The notes: generated by a model not told the origin, from the letters alone. Positions 17,678 to 25,870 are shown, numbered from the stretch's first letter. The stretch is 33,087 nt of DNA from an uncultured Elusimicrobia bacterium (GCA_903830945.1 CAIKVT010000062.1:1-33087), one strand, 5' to 3'. Numbers and translations are program-made.

Positions 17678-19222
17678 TTATCCCCGCTGCTGCTCCTGTT
17701 TGACGACCTGAGCAGTTATTATTTTCTCAAGAATAACATTCGCGATATCCTGAGCTAAAAGCCGGTTGCCTTTTTCCGTGCAGTGGCCGAAATCACCGGC
17801 GAACATATCCCTGAAATATTCCCGATAATTCGCGCTCTTCAGCGCTCCCTTGAATGCGCCCTCGTTGTCCACGAAGACGACGCCTTTATCTTTCTCGAAT
17901 ATTTTCCTTAACGGATCCACATTGCGCATCGGATACTGCACGCAAATCAATCTGATTCCATTTTTATCTAACATTCCTTTCAGCTTGCGGTAGTTGTTGA
18001 CTGTGATCAGATTGTATCGCCACGATTTCAATTCATCGGACCTTTTTTCATATTCTTTTGACAGCTCCAGTTTTCCTGCTTCTCGATATAATATGGAGAG
18101 GGCCCCATAGGCGCGGTCACTTTGGGGATTAAGCTCTATGGCTTTCTTGAATGCGTCTTCTGCTTGTGGGATTTTGTTTTGATTTATATAAAATCCACCT
18201 AATGCGGAGTAGGTATTATCGTTTTTCGGGTTAAGTTCCAAAGATTTTTTGAACGCATTTTCAGCCCAAGAGAATTTGCTTTGCGCTTGATATAGCCATC
18301 CGAGTCCAACGTAGGCATTATCGTTTTTCGGGTTAAGCTCCAAGGCTCTCTTGAAAGCATCTTCAGATCGGGAAAATTTATTTTGATTCACATAAAGTTG
18401 TCCTAGTGAAACGTAGGCATTATCGTTTCTTGGGTTAAGTTCCAAGGCTTTCTTGAAGGCTTCTTCGGCCTGAGAAAATTCGCCTTGCTCTTGATAAAGC
18501 CATCCGAGCCCAACGCAGGCATTATCGTTTTTGGGGTTAAGCTCCAAGGCTTTCTTGAAGGCGTCTGCGGCCTGAGAGAATTTTATTTGACTTCGATATA
18601 GCCGCCCCAATGCGACGTAGGCATTATCGTTATCAGGGTTGAGCCCTATGACTTTCTTGATGGCCTCTTCGGCCTGGGAAGATTGATCTGATCCATTCGC
18701 TCCATATATGCCCTCTGTCCTTATTTTTTTTAGAATATGCCCGTATATGAGCCGGCTAAAGACATATGCCCGACAATGCCTGAATAGCCAGGTATCGACC
18801 TCGGGTATATCCTGATAATACATCACCCCATGGTCATTGCAGCCCATCATCGTAACGACCATGTCCGGGTGATACTTGGCCAAATAAGACTCTACGTGGT
18901 TTAATATGGCCGAGGTGTTCGCCCCTGCCATGCCTTTATCTATGACGCTGAAATGCTTTCCTATTTTAGACTGATTTAAGACTTGCTCGAGGAATGGCGG
19001 ATATTGATTTTGAGTTGTAGATTCCCCTAAGCACATGATGCGATAAGCGTCTTTTTGTTTTATTGACTGCAAGTTCCTGTGTTCTTGCATATATAGAGCG
19101 ACAAATCCGCCCAGGCGCAGGCTGCCTTCCGAAAGCACAAGAAGCAATAATACTCCCGATAAAAGCAGGGCGGTTTTTTGTTTCAGTGTGATTTTTGATT
19201 GCAAAATTTTATTTTTTTTCAT
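17678..19222 (-). CDS. Membrane-anchored SGNH/GDSL hydrolase with TPR insert, paralogue 1
   Basis: 514 residues. One N-terminal helix (about 17-32) anchors the protein, probably with the rest outside. SGNH block I is RIMCLGESTT (nucleophile S68), block II KGMAGANTS, block III MMGCND (N129), and block V GDFGH (D477, H480). Between blocks III and V lie about six TPRs whose DNA repeats every 102 bp. SGNH proteins hydrolyse or transfer acyl groups; membrane-linked members often acetylate or deacetylate glycans. The ATG at 19222 has an AGGA site 6 nt upstream. Base composition is clearly more AT-rich than its neighbours, and the insertion sequence ends only about 30 bp upstream, so its native promoter is probably displaced. 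Paralogues lie at 22189-23733 and 28249-29730. The substrate is unknown. Confidence 0.86.
   Translation of the reverse strand: MKKNKILQSKITLKQKTALLLSGVLLLLVLSEGSLRLGGFVALYMQEHRNLQSIKQKDAYRIMCLGESTTQNQYPPFLEQVLNQSKIGKHFSVIDKGMAGANTSAILNHVESYLAKYHPDMVVTMMGCNDHGVMYYQDIPEVDTWLFRHCRAYVFSRLIYGHILKKIRTEGIYGANGSDQSSQAEEAIKKVIGLNPDNDNAYVALGRLYRSQIKFSQAADAFKKALELNPKNDNACVGLGWLYQEQGEFSQAEEAFKKALELNPRNDNAYVSLGQLYVNQNKFSRSEDAFKRALELNPKNDNAYVGLGWLYQAQSKFSWAENAFKKSLELNPKNDNTYSALGGFYINQNKIPQAEDAFKKAIELNPQSDRAYGALSILYREAGKLELSKEYEKRSDELKSWRYNLITVNNYRKLKGMLDKNGIRLICVQYPMRNVDPLRKIFEKDKGVVFVDNEGAFKGALKSANYREYFRDMFAGDFGHCTEKGNRLLAQDIANVILEKIITAQVVKQEQQRG
18213..18722 (-). repeat. 102-bp tandem repeats encoding near-identical TPRs
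   Basis: The segment gcattatcg..gggtt recurs at 18315, 18417, 18519 and 18621, exactly 102 bp (34 codons) apart, with a variant (gtattatcg) at 18213. The encoded unit is close to ALELNPKNDNAYVGLGWLYQ. Such close DNA similarity points to recent copy-number change. Confidence 0.85.
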
Positions 19223-19252
19223 ATTAATCCTGCCTTTCGGGGCTCTTAGCCA

Positions 19253-20830
19253 CTATAGAAATCGCGACGCTCCGACGAGCTTGAGCAGTTCGGCTTGCTC
19301 GGCCGAGCAGCGCGTCGTCCATTCGGAAGTTGTTTTTCCTGCTTGAACACGAACGAGATGAACATCCTCGACGAGACTCAGAGCCTTGCTCACCGTCAAA
19401 CCGGGGAATTTCCTCTGTATCCGCTCTTGGGCGCGACTCCACAGCAAGTACGCCAGGTAGATCGCGGTCGTGTAGCCATCTGTCCGATCTCGTCGCCTGT
19501 GGCGGACCGGGCCCAGGGATAAATCCCCCTCGATCGTTTGAAATGCTTTCTCAATCTCATCCTTCTGACGGTAGATCCGAAACATCTGCTCTGCTCCCAA
19601 CGTTCCGTCCGTTGAAAACATCAAGAACCTTCCATCGCCGCGCCCTTCCTCGGCGGCGCCGGCCGTATCCACGGCAAATCCCCTGCGTTCCGACGCGGGA
19701 ATCGCTAGTGTTCCGAGATCCTCCCGCAGATCGCGCAATCTCTTTGGGCTGGTGGTTTTCTCCGCGGCGCTGATGAAGCCGTCCCTTTCAAGGCGCTCGC
19801 GTGCCGCGCGCATCGAGTCTACAACCAAGGCGACGCGCATGCTCTTGCGGCCAAGCAGCGGCGCGCGCCATGCCCGCGCATAGATCTTCGCCCCAGAACT
19901 CCGCTCCACCAGGTACTGCGGACGCTCCAGTTCCATGCCCGGCCAGCGTGTCACGTAGTCCCATGCCTCCTGGTTCGTCTCGGGGACGAGCCCGACCAGA
20001 TCGAACCCGGACTTCACGACGAACTCCACGCTTTCGCGCGAGATCATCCCGCGGTCCAAGATCAGGGTGAGGTTCCTGAACCCCTGAGCCTTCAGATGGT
20101 TGACCACGTCCTGCACGGTGAGCGTGTCGCTGCGCGAGCCGCGGATGGCGCGGCACAGGACCGGATGCTGTCGGTGGCGCGAGGTGACCAGTCCAAAACC
20201 CAGCGCGTTCTTATTCGTTCCCCCTGGGAAGTATCCGGGCTCGGCATAAGGGCAGTCGTTGCCATAGTGCACCTGGCGTGTGATGTCGTAGTAGAACTGC
20301 GCGGGCTCGCGCGTATCGCCCCGCCAAACTTTCGTCATCGCCTCTTGAAGCTTCAGGCCGAGGTCTTCGAGCCCCCCGTCTGCGGTCGTGTGGCAGAGCC
20401 TGTGGCGTGCCCGCTCAAAGGATTCCCGATCGAGCCGCCGCACGTCCAGGCGTTCCCATCGCGGGATCGGACTGCGAGCGACCCAGGCGGGAAGATCGCT
20501 CAGAGGTCGCCGGGGTCCGATCTGGTTGAGGACGAGGCAAAGAACATGAACGGCTGAGTCATGATCGACGTCCAGCACCTCCTTGATGTGGGACACCATG
20601 TCCAATTCGCGCGCCACGGCGTAAAATAGGGCCAGCGCCCCCACAGGCAACGAACCCGAGATCGAGTCCACGCGAATAGTAGGAGGGATGACGACGCGCC
20701 CCTCCTTGTCCACGCGCCCAAGGAAATGCAGCACGCGTTGGCGGGGTTGTTTTTTGACGGGATCCCGGTACGACTCCACCTCATAGCGGTAGAGGTACTT
20801 CCCGACGCGGCGAGTCACCCGGTAGGCCAT
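19253..20830 (-). CDS. DDE transposase, IS4 superfamily (IS1634-like)
   Basis: A 525-residue transposase from the ATG at 20830 (MAYRVTRRVGKYLYRYE). The family start pattern is followed by RVLHFLGRVD and a catalytic core with FYYDITRQVHYG (first Asp), LTLILDRGMIS (second Asp) and IYRQKDEIEKAFQTIEGDL, which holds the final Glu in a Y..K..IE..F setting typical of this superfamily. It appears full-length, so the element could be active. The frame is open to 20854, but the -10 box at 20837-20842 lies in that extension, so the ATG at 20830 is preferred. Transcription would run on toward the SGNH/TPR gene about 30 bp downstream. Confidence 0.88.
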   Translation of the reverse strand: MAYRVTRRVGKYLYRYEVESYRDPVKKQPRQRVLHFLGRVDKEGRVVIPPTIRVDSISGSLPVGALALFYAVARELDMVSHIKEVLDVDHDSAVHVLCLVLNQIGPRRPLSDLPAWVARSPIPRWERLDVRRLDRESFERARHRLCHTTADGGLEDLGLKLQEAMTKVWRGDTREPAQFYYDITRQVHYGNDCPYAEPGYFPGGTNKNALGFGLVTSRHRQHPVLCRAIRGSRSDTLTVQDVVNHLKAQGFRNLTLILDRGMISRESVEFVVKSGFDLVGLVPETNQEAWDYVTRWPGMELERPQYLVERSSGAKIYARAWRAPLLGRKSMRVALVVDSMRAARERLERDGFISAAEKTTSPKRLRDLREDLGTLAIPASERRGFAVDTAGAAEEGRGDGRFLMFSTDGTLGAEQMFRIYRQKDEIEKAFQTIEGDLSLGPVRHRRRDRTDGYTTAIYLAYLLWSRAQERIQRKFPGLTVSKALSLVEDVHLVRVQAGKTTSEWTTRCSAEQAELLKLVGASRFL

Positions 20831-20836
20831 TGTAGT

Positions 20837-20865
20837 ATCATATATCACTACCACAGGCTTGTCAA
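20837..20865 (-). promoter_or_regulatory. Consensus sigma-70 promoter of the transposase
   Basis: On the minus strand TTGACA (20865-20860), a 17-bp spacer and TATGAT (20842-20837) form a near-perfect promoter. The expected transcript start falls on or next to the ATG at 20830, which suggests a leaderless message. Confidence 0.8.
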
Positions 20866-20889
20866 CAACTCGATTCTGTTTTGATTCTC

Positions 20890-20901
20890 AGGCGGGGTGA
20901 G
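20890..20901 (+). other. 12-bp match to the 3' end of cysteine desulfurase A
   Basis: The last codons, stop and next base of desulfurase A (17607-17618, aggcggggtgag) recur here exactly, at the edge of the IS and before the PP-loop gene. Alone it could be chance; together with the 48-nt remnant it supports a shared ancestral junction. Confidence 0.45.
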
Positions 20902-20934
20902 TTTGTCCGTCGGACGCGTGCCTGAGGTCGAGGT

Positions 20935-22074
20935 TCAGACCTCGAAGTACTTGTCGTAGACGAACTCGGCGATGAGACCACGTCGAGCGAGCCATCGGAC
21001 GAGCGGCTTCAGGCGCCGGATCGCGGGGTAGTAGGTCGGAAAGTCCGCGAAGCTCCGCTGGGGCTCCGCCATGATCCCGTCGAACTGGGCTCGGGAAAGG
21101 CCTAGACGGCCGAGGACGGCCTCGGTGTGGCCCGGGTCCTCGCTCATGGGGTTCTCGGCGAAGAACTTGAGCGCGTCGGCCCGGGAGATCCGGCCGCTGC
21201 GCACGAGCGCGGCGGGCGCCTGCTTGCGCAGCTCGTAGCCGAATTTCTTCCAGATGAGGTGGTTGCGAAATGGCGTGTAGAAACAGTCGGAGTGCTTGCC
21301 GCCGCCGATCCAGCCGAGCTCGTTTGTGAGCAGCTCCTTGATGCGCCGCTCGTCCCAATCGAGATAGACGGGCAGCATGATGATCTTCGTGCGCCGCACC
21401 AAAGTGTGGTAGAGCAGGTGCGAGGCCTTGAAGCGGTTGAAGTCCCGGACCACATCAAGATCCTCGCCCGTTCCGTGCCGCTTGATGACCGATTCCAGGT
21501 AGCGGCCGTCCACGTAGCTCCATCTTAAAGGGGCGATCCCCTCGGTCATGGGCGAGTAGCCATAAAAGATGTGCCGTATCCCCTCTCGGGCCGCGGCCAA
21601 GTAGGCCAGGGACTGGGTCGCCACGAGGCAGGGCAGGCAGGGTTCGGGGATGGAGGCCTTGAGGCAGGCTACGTAAGCGCCTTTGAGCTTCTCCCAGGGG
21701 TACGCGAGCGTTTTCACCGGGACGCCGAGCTTGCCCGTGATCTGGGCGATGTTCTTTCGGGCGACATCCGACACCCAGCCGTTGTCGAAGTGATAGGCCA
21801 GCGGCCTGAGGCCTAATTTCTTGGCCATATAGAGCGTGTAGCTGCTGTCGGCCCCCCCGCTGATCATGACGATGCAGTCGTGAGGCTTTCCCTTGCCTTC
21901 TGCCTTGATGGCTTCGAGCATGCGGCGGAAGCGCTTCTCCTTCTCCTGGTCCTGCTCGATACAGTACGTGCGGTTCAGCCGGTCTTGCACATGACAAAGA
22001 TGGCAGACCCCTTGGCTGTCGAAACGCATTTTCGGGACCGTCTCGTCCATGATGCAGCGAGAGCAGGTTTTCAA
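20935..22074 (-). CDS. PP-loop ATPase A, N-acetyl sugar amidotransferase family (WbpG/PseA-like)
   Basis: Characterised relatives adenylate an N-acetyl group of a nucleotide-activated sugar and replace its oxygen, giving acetamidino sugars. This protein has 379 residues. CSRC (4-7) and CHLC (24-27) form a likely zinc ribbon, SGGADSS (72-78) is the PP-loop that binds ATP, and CLPC (146-149) is a further C-x2-C within the core. The TTG start at 22074 is set by GGAGGA 4 nt upstream. The gene is divergent from the SGNH-led operon and converges on the insertion sequence. No HisH/HisF-like ammonia source is in the window, whereas cysteine desulfurases are, so sulfur rather than ammonia may be the transferred atom (inference). 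A remnant of a close relative lies at 17616-17663. Confidence 0.85.
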   Translation of the reverse strand: MKTCSRCIMDETVPKMRFDSQGVCHLCHVQDRLNRTYCIEQDQEKEKRFRRMLEAIKAEGKGKPHDCIVMISGGADSSYTLYMAKKLGLRPLAYHFDNGWVSDVARKNIAQITGKLGVPVKTLAYPWEKLKGAYVACLKASIPEPCLPCLVATQSLAYLAAAREGIRHIFYGYSPMTEGIAPLRWSYVDGRYLESVIKRHGTGEDLDVVRDFNRFKASHLLYHTLVRRTKIIMLPVYLDWDERRIKELLTNELGWIGGGKHSDCFYTPFRNHLIWKKFGYELRKQAPAALVRSGRISRADALKFFAENPMSEDPGHTEAVLGRLGLSRAQFDGIMAEPQRSFADFPTYYPAIRRLKPLVRWLARRGLIAEFVYDKYFEV

Positions 22075-22078
22075 TCTT

Positions 22079-22084
22079 TCCTCC
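22079..22084 (-). promoter_or_regulatory. Shine-Dalgarno GGAGGA that supports the TTG start
   Basis: On the minus strand GGAGGA precedes the TTG at 22074 with a 4-nt spacer, and the protein then begins with the expected CSRC zinc-ribbon segment. Confidence 0.65.
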
Positions 22085-22153
22085 GCGGTGCGGGAGAATC
22101 TCGTTCGTCAACCAAAATCGGCAGAGACGGTGCGAGATGAGCCTTCTAAAGAC

Positions 22154-22159
22154 TATAAT
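22154..22159 (+). promoter_or_regulatory. Perfect -10 box TATAAT upstream of the second operon
   Basis: TATAAT lies about 30 bp before the SGNH/TPR start, in the 115-bp region between divergent genes. There is no good TTGACA match 16-18 bp upstream, so a factor or another sigma context may be needed. It would drive the plus-strand operon from 22189 onward. Confidence 0.45.
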
Positions 22160-22188
22160 ACCAATAAGCTGTACGGCACAGGATGCGC

Positions 22189-23733
22189 ATGTCTTCTCAT
22201 AATAAGAAAAAAGAGCGGCTCGAAAAACTCCCCCTCCAGAAGACGATCGTCGTCGCGATGGGGGTCCTGTCGTTTTTTGTCATCATGGAGATCGCCCTCA
22301 GAGCGGGCGGATTCGCTTTTTCCTGGCTTCAGGAATATCGGAACACCCGGGCCTTGCGCGAGAAGGGCTCGGTCTATCGGATCATGTGCCTGGGCGATTC
22401 CACCACGGCGTTGGGAGGCAAGGACTCCTACCCCTTGCAGCTGGAGAGGATCCTTGATGAAAAAAAAGGCCGAGCCGCGTTCAGCGTCGTTAATAAGGGC
22501 GCGATACTGGTCGACACCACGCATATCCTCGAACATCTTGAGGAAAATATCGCCAAGTATGACCCCGACCTGGTCACGCTCATGGCAGGCACGAACGACA
22601 GGTATGCTCCCTACCTCGGTGCCATCCCCTGGAACAGCCGTTTTCCGTTCGCCAAGCTTAGGACTTGCAAGTTCCTGATGCTGGTCGCCAGGAATCTGCT
22701 GGACAAAACCAGGCAAGCATCCCTGCCGGCTTCGGGGCAGGCCGATGCGGGCGACGCCCCCATTGAATATCAATTAAAACAAAGGCTGGACGGAAATCCC
22801 GGCGAGGGGAGCCTTTATCACGAACTCGGCAGGTTCTACCAGGATAGGGGCAGGTACGCGGAAGCGAAAAACATCTTCAAGAAAGCCCTTGATCTCGATC
22901 CGCGAGATGCCAACGCGTATTTTGCGATGGGCGTGATCTGCATGGACGAGGCCCAGTATGGCCAGGCCGAAGACATGTTCCGGCGGGTCATCCAGCTGTC
23001 TCCGCGATCTTTCATGGCTTATATGGAAATGGCGTTTGTCTATAAAGCCCAGAAAAAATTCGGGGCGGCGGAGAGTATAATCAAGGAAGGGATGGCTCGG
23101 GATCAAGGAAAAAACACTTGGGCCTATTCGGAGCTCGGGTTTATCTATAAAGCTCAAGGGAAATATGTCGAAGCTGAAAAAATGCTGAACATCTCCACGG
23201 AGCTCCTGCCTCAATATTTCTGGGCTTACGCGGAATTGGTCGATTGTTATAAGATCCAAGGCAGATATCAGGAAGCGGCGAAGGTCCTGACAAGGGCCAT
23301 ACAGGCCAATCCCGAGGATGACAAGGCTGTCGCCGAGATGGGCAGGCTTTATCAGGCAATGGGGAAGCGTGAATATGCCGCGGAATATCTGGACAAGGCG
23401 AGCCGGTTAAGGAGCAGTCGGTATGCCGCGTTGACGGGGTACAATTTCCGCGCCATCAAGCGCATCCTTGATCGGAAGCGGATACGGCTGGTCTGCGTAC
23501 AATATCCCATGCGCAGCGTGAAGCCCTTGCGGGATATATACCGGGATGAACCGGGTGTCATTTTTGTGGACAATGAGAATACCTTCAAAGAAGCGGTGCG
23601 AAAATCGAGGTTCGATCGATATTTCGTCGACATGTTCGCCGGGGATTTCGGCCACTGCAGCCCCGAAGGCAACAGGCTTCTGGCTGAAAACATCGCCGAC
23701 GCCATATGGAGAGAGTTGAGGATCCTCCGGTAA
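22189..23733 (+). CDS. Membrane-anchored SGNH/GDSL hydrolase with TPR insert, paralogue 2
   Basis: 514 residues from the ATG at 22189, chosen because AGGA sits 5 nt upstream; an ATG at 22183 overlaps that site. One N-terminal helix follows a basic segment (KKKERLEK). SGNH block I is RIMCLGDSTT (Ser near 71), block II NKGAILVDT, block III LMAGTND, and block V GDFGH near the C-terminus. The middle holds TPRs (LYHELGRFYQDRGRYAEA and others) that are more diverged than in paralogue 1. The C-terminal part (IRLVCVQYPMRSVKPL, VIFVDNE) is shared by all three copies. As first gene of the operon it lies 8 bp before carbamoyltransferase 2. It is a probable acyl hydrolase or acyltransferase acting on an exported glycan; which one cannot be told from sequence. 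Confidence 0.87.
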   Translation: MSSHNKKKERLEKLPLQKTIVVAMGVLSFFVIMEIALRAGGFAFSWLQEYRNTRALREKGSVYRIMCLGDSTTALGGKDSYPLQLERILDEKKGRAAFSVVNKGAILVDTTHILEHLEENIAKYDPDLVTLMAGTNDRYAPYLGAIPWNSRFPFAKLRTCKFLMLVARNLLDKTRQASLPASGQADAGDAPIEYQLKQRLDGNPGEGSLYHELGRFYQDRGRYAEAKNIFKKALDLDPRDANAYFAMGVICMDEAQYGQAEDMFRRVIQLSPRSFMAYMEMAFVYKAQKKFGAAESIIKEGMARDQGKNTWAYSELGFIYKAQGKYVEAEKMLNISTELLPQYFWAYAELVDCYKIQGRYQEAAKVLTRAIQANPEDDKAVAEMGRLYQAMGKREYAAEYLDKASRLRSSRYAALTGYNFRAIKRILDRKRIRLVCVQYPMRSVKPLRDIYRDEPGVIFVDNENTFKEAVRKSRFDRYFVDMFAGDFGHCSPEGNRLLAENIADAIWRELRILR

Positions 23734-23741
23734 ATCGCATC

Positions 23742-25433
23742 ATGCCCGCCAATATCATCGGTCTGTCCTGCCACTACCATGACTCCGCGGCCTGCCTCAT
23801 GCAAGAGGGGCGTCTGGCGGCCGTGGCGCAGGAAGAGCGGTTCAACCGCCGCAAGAACTCGCCGGACTTCCCCCTGCAGGCCCTCAATTACTGCCTGCAG
23901 GCCGCGGGGCTCTCGGTCTTCGATCTTGACGCCGTGGTCTTCTATGAGAAGCCCTACCTCAAGTTTGCCCGGGTCCTCATCAGCCATCTGCGGGCCTTCC
24001 CCCGTTCCTATGGCAGCTTCCGGCGCACCATGCCGTCGTGGCTCGCGGACCGGCTGGCCCTGCCCTTGGTCCTGCAGCGGGAGACGGGGTTCTCCGGCAA
24101 GACGCTCTTCATCAAGCACCATCTGGCCCATGCCGCCTCGGCCTTCCTGGTCTCCCCGTTCGAGGACGCCGCCATACTCACGGCTGACGCGGTCGGCGAA
24201 TGGGCGACCATGGCGCGCGGCCGCGGGCAAGGCAGCGCTATCCGTCTCACCCACGAGATCCATTTCCCGGATTCCCTCGGGCTCCTTTACACGGCCGTGA
24301 CCACGTTCCTTGGGTTCGAGGCCCATGAAGGAGAAGGCAAGGTCATGGGGCTGGCGGGTTTCGGCAGGCCGATCTTCCTTGAAAAAATCAAGAGCATCGT
24401 AGCCCTGCGGTCGGACGGCAGCTTCGCCATGGACCAATCCTATTTCGACTTTTACAGCGAGGATCGGATGTACAGCCGGCGGTTCGTGGAGTTTTTCGGC
24501 AAGCCGCGCGAGCCTGGCGCGGAGCTTGAGGAAAGGCATTACGACTTGGCCGCCAGCCTCCAGGCTTTCATCGAAGAAGCGATCATCCTCGCCGCCCGCG
24601 ACCTTCATGCGCAGACCAAGACGCCAAACCTCTGCCTGGCCGGAGGCCTCTTCCTCAATTGCGTCATGAATCAAAAGATCCTCGAGGAGACTGATTTCAA
24701 GAACCTCTTCGTCCAGCCCGCGGCCGGAGACGCGGGCGGAGCCTTGGGGGCCTGTGCCTTCGTCAGCCATTCTTTGCTTAACCGGCCGCGGGACGGCCGC
24801 ATGGACCCTTATCTGGGGCCCGAGTATCCGGTGTCCCGCGCCAAGCGGGTCTTGACCAATGCGAACCTGGCGTTCCGAGAGCTTTCGGACGAGGAGCTTT
24901 ACCGGAGCGTGGCGCAGAAAGTGGTCCAGGGACAGGTGGTGGGCTGGTGCCAGGGCCGGATGGAGCTGGGGCCGCGGGCCCTGGGAAACCGCTCCATCCT
25001 GGGCGATCCCCGTAATCCCGCCATGAAGGAGATCATCAACGAGAAGGTCAAGCATCGCGAACCTTTCCGGCCTTTTGCCCCGGCGGTGCTCGAGGAGAAT
25101 GCGGCCGAGTATTTTCATCTGACGCAGTCCTCGCCTTTCATGCTCCTCGCGCCGCGGGTGCGCCAGGAGAAAAAGTCCGTCATTCCCGCGGTGACCCATG
25201 TGGACGGCACGGCGCGGGTCCAGACCGTCAGCCGCGGCCTCAACCCGCGCTTCTGGAGCTTGATCCATGCCTTTGCGGACTTGACCGGCCTGCCCATGCT
25301 GATCAACACCTCGTTCAACCTCAGGGGCGAGCCCATCGTCTGCACCCCCGAGGATGCGGTCTCGACCTTCCAGCGCAGCCGCATGGATGCCCTGGTCCTG
25401 GGAAATCTAGTGGTGGAGAGAGGAGCGCCTTGA
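23742..25433 (+). CDS. Carbamoyltransferase 2 (NodU/CmcH/TobZ family)
   Basis: 563 residues from the ATG at 23742, which puts the standard IIGLSCHYHDSAACL at the N-terminus; an upstream ATG at 23706 would overlap the SGNH gene and add 12 unlikely residues. HHLAHA at 126-131 supplies metal/ATP-site histidines in the Kae1-like domain, LAGGLFLNCVMNQ follows, and the YrdC-like half has ELGPRALGNRSIL (GPRALG 410-415), REPFRPFAPAVLEE and LINTSFNLRGEP. It is clearly diverged from carbamoyltransferase 1 and closer to the common bacterial form, so the two probably have different acceptors. It is followed directly by two small membrane proteins, an arrangement often seen with this family in polysaccharide-type loci. 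Confidence 0.92.
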   Translation: MPANIIGLSCHYHDSAACLMQEGRLAAVAQEERFNRRKNSPDFPLQALNYCLQAAGLSVFDLDAVVFYEKPYLKFARVLISHLRAFPRSYGSFRRTMPSWLADRLALPLVLQRETGFSGKTLFIKHHLAHAASAFLVSPFEDAAILTADAVGEWATMARGRGQGSAIRLTHEIHFPDSLGLLYTAVTTFLGFEAHEGEGKVMGLAGFGRPIFLEKIKSIVALRSDGSFAMDQSYFDFYSEDRMYSRRFVEFFGKPREPGAELEERHYDLAASLQAFIEEAIILAARDLHAQTKTPNLCLAGGLFLNCVMNQKILEETDFKNLFVQPAAGDAGGALGACAFVSHSLLNRPRDGRMDPYLGPEYPVSRAKRVLTNANLAFRELSDEELYRSVAQKVVQGQVVGWCQGRMELGPRALGNRSILGDPRNPAMKEIINEKVKHREPFRPFAPAVLEENAAEYFHLTQSSPFMLLAPRVRQEKKSVIPAVTHVDGTARVQTVSRGLNPRFWSLIHAFADLTGLPMLINTSFNLRGEPIVCTPEDAVSTFQRSRMDALVLGNLVVERGAP

Positions 25434-25434
25434 C

Positions 25435-25671
25435 ATGCCCCTGATCGAGAACCTGCGGCGCATGCATCGCGGCCTGACCGCGGCCCTGCGGCGGGTGCTG
25501 CTCCCTGGCTGCCTCTTCATCGCTTATTTCTTTGGGCTGGGCCTGACCTGGATCGTGGTCAAGCTTTTCAAGTCGCGACTCTTGAAGCCCGCGGATGTTC
25601 GGGCGCGGAGCTTCTGGCATGACGCGGATGGATATGAGCCGGATCGGGAGGATTGCCTGAGGCAGTCATAA
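25435..25671 (+). CDS. Small membrane protein after carbamoyltransferase (SxtJ-like context)
   Basis: 78 residues. It starts with the ATG at 25435, 1 bp after the carbamoyltransferase stop. A basic N-terminus (RRMHRGLTAALRR) leads into one long hydrophobic segment (about 23-42), then a cytoplasmic or periplasmic tail with KPADVRARSFW and an acidic end. The short single-helix plan and the R..FW tail resemble small SxtJ-type proteins that accompany carbamoyltransferases, but I cannot prove homology. It may hold the carbamoyltransferase at the membrane. No catalytic motif is visible. Confidence 0.7.
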   Translation: MPLIENLRRMHRGLTAALRRVLLPGCLFIAYFFGLGLTWIVVKLFKSRLLKPADVRARSFWHDADGYEPDREDCLRQS

Positions 25672-25679
25672 ACGAAACT

Positions 25680-25841
25680 ATGAATAAAATTAAGCTCGTC
25701 GTCAAAGAAGCCTTTTACCTCATCAAGAGGCATAAACTTTTGTTTCTGCTGCCTTTCCTGATCCTTCTGGCTATTCTGACCATACTGGCGATAGAACTCG
25801 GCCCGGCCGTGGTCGTTTCGTTTATTTACGCCGGGGTCTGA
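25680..25841 (+). CDS. Small membrane protein, DUF5989-like
   Basis: 53 residues from the ATG at 25680 (MNKIKLVVKEAFYLIKRHK), 8 bp after the preceding stop. A short amphipathic, basic N-terminus is followed by one strong hydrophobic helix (LLFLLPFLILLAILTIL) and a short end with FIYAGV. Size, layout and place after a carbamoyltransferase and an SxtJ-like gene fit the DUF5989 group. An in-frame start at 25653 overlaps the upstream gene and adds nothing conserved. Its function is unknown; a structural or anchoring role in the membrane complex is a guess. Confidence 0.68.
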   Translation: MNKIKLVVKEAFYLIKRHKLLFLLPFLILLAILTILAIELGPAVVVSFIYAGV

Positions 25842-25870
25842 AGAATTATTACAATAAACGCGAGGGAACC

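Larger units (their letters stand above)
19224..20889 (-). mobile_element. Insertion sequence, IS4-superfamily (IS1634-like); ends approximate
   Basis: The element consists of one transposase gene with its own consensus promoter. The right end must lie at or before 20889, because 20890-20901 matches flanking DNA; the left end lies between the SGNH gene start and the transposase stop. I could not find convincing terminal inverted repeats (only a weak match between about 19240-19262 and 20868-20893) or a target-site duplication, so the boundaries are estimates. Confidence 0.6.

Noticed and set aside
18213-18722. Evenly spaced repeats as a possible CRISPR array
   Set aside because: The 102-bp units are similar over their whole length, keep the reading frame and encode TPRs; there are no unique spacers.
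19224-20889. Exact terminal inverted repeats and target-site duplication of the IS
   Set aside because: Only a weak, gapped inverted match (roughly 16 of 27) was found, and no convincing flanking duplication.
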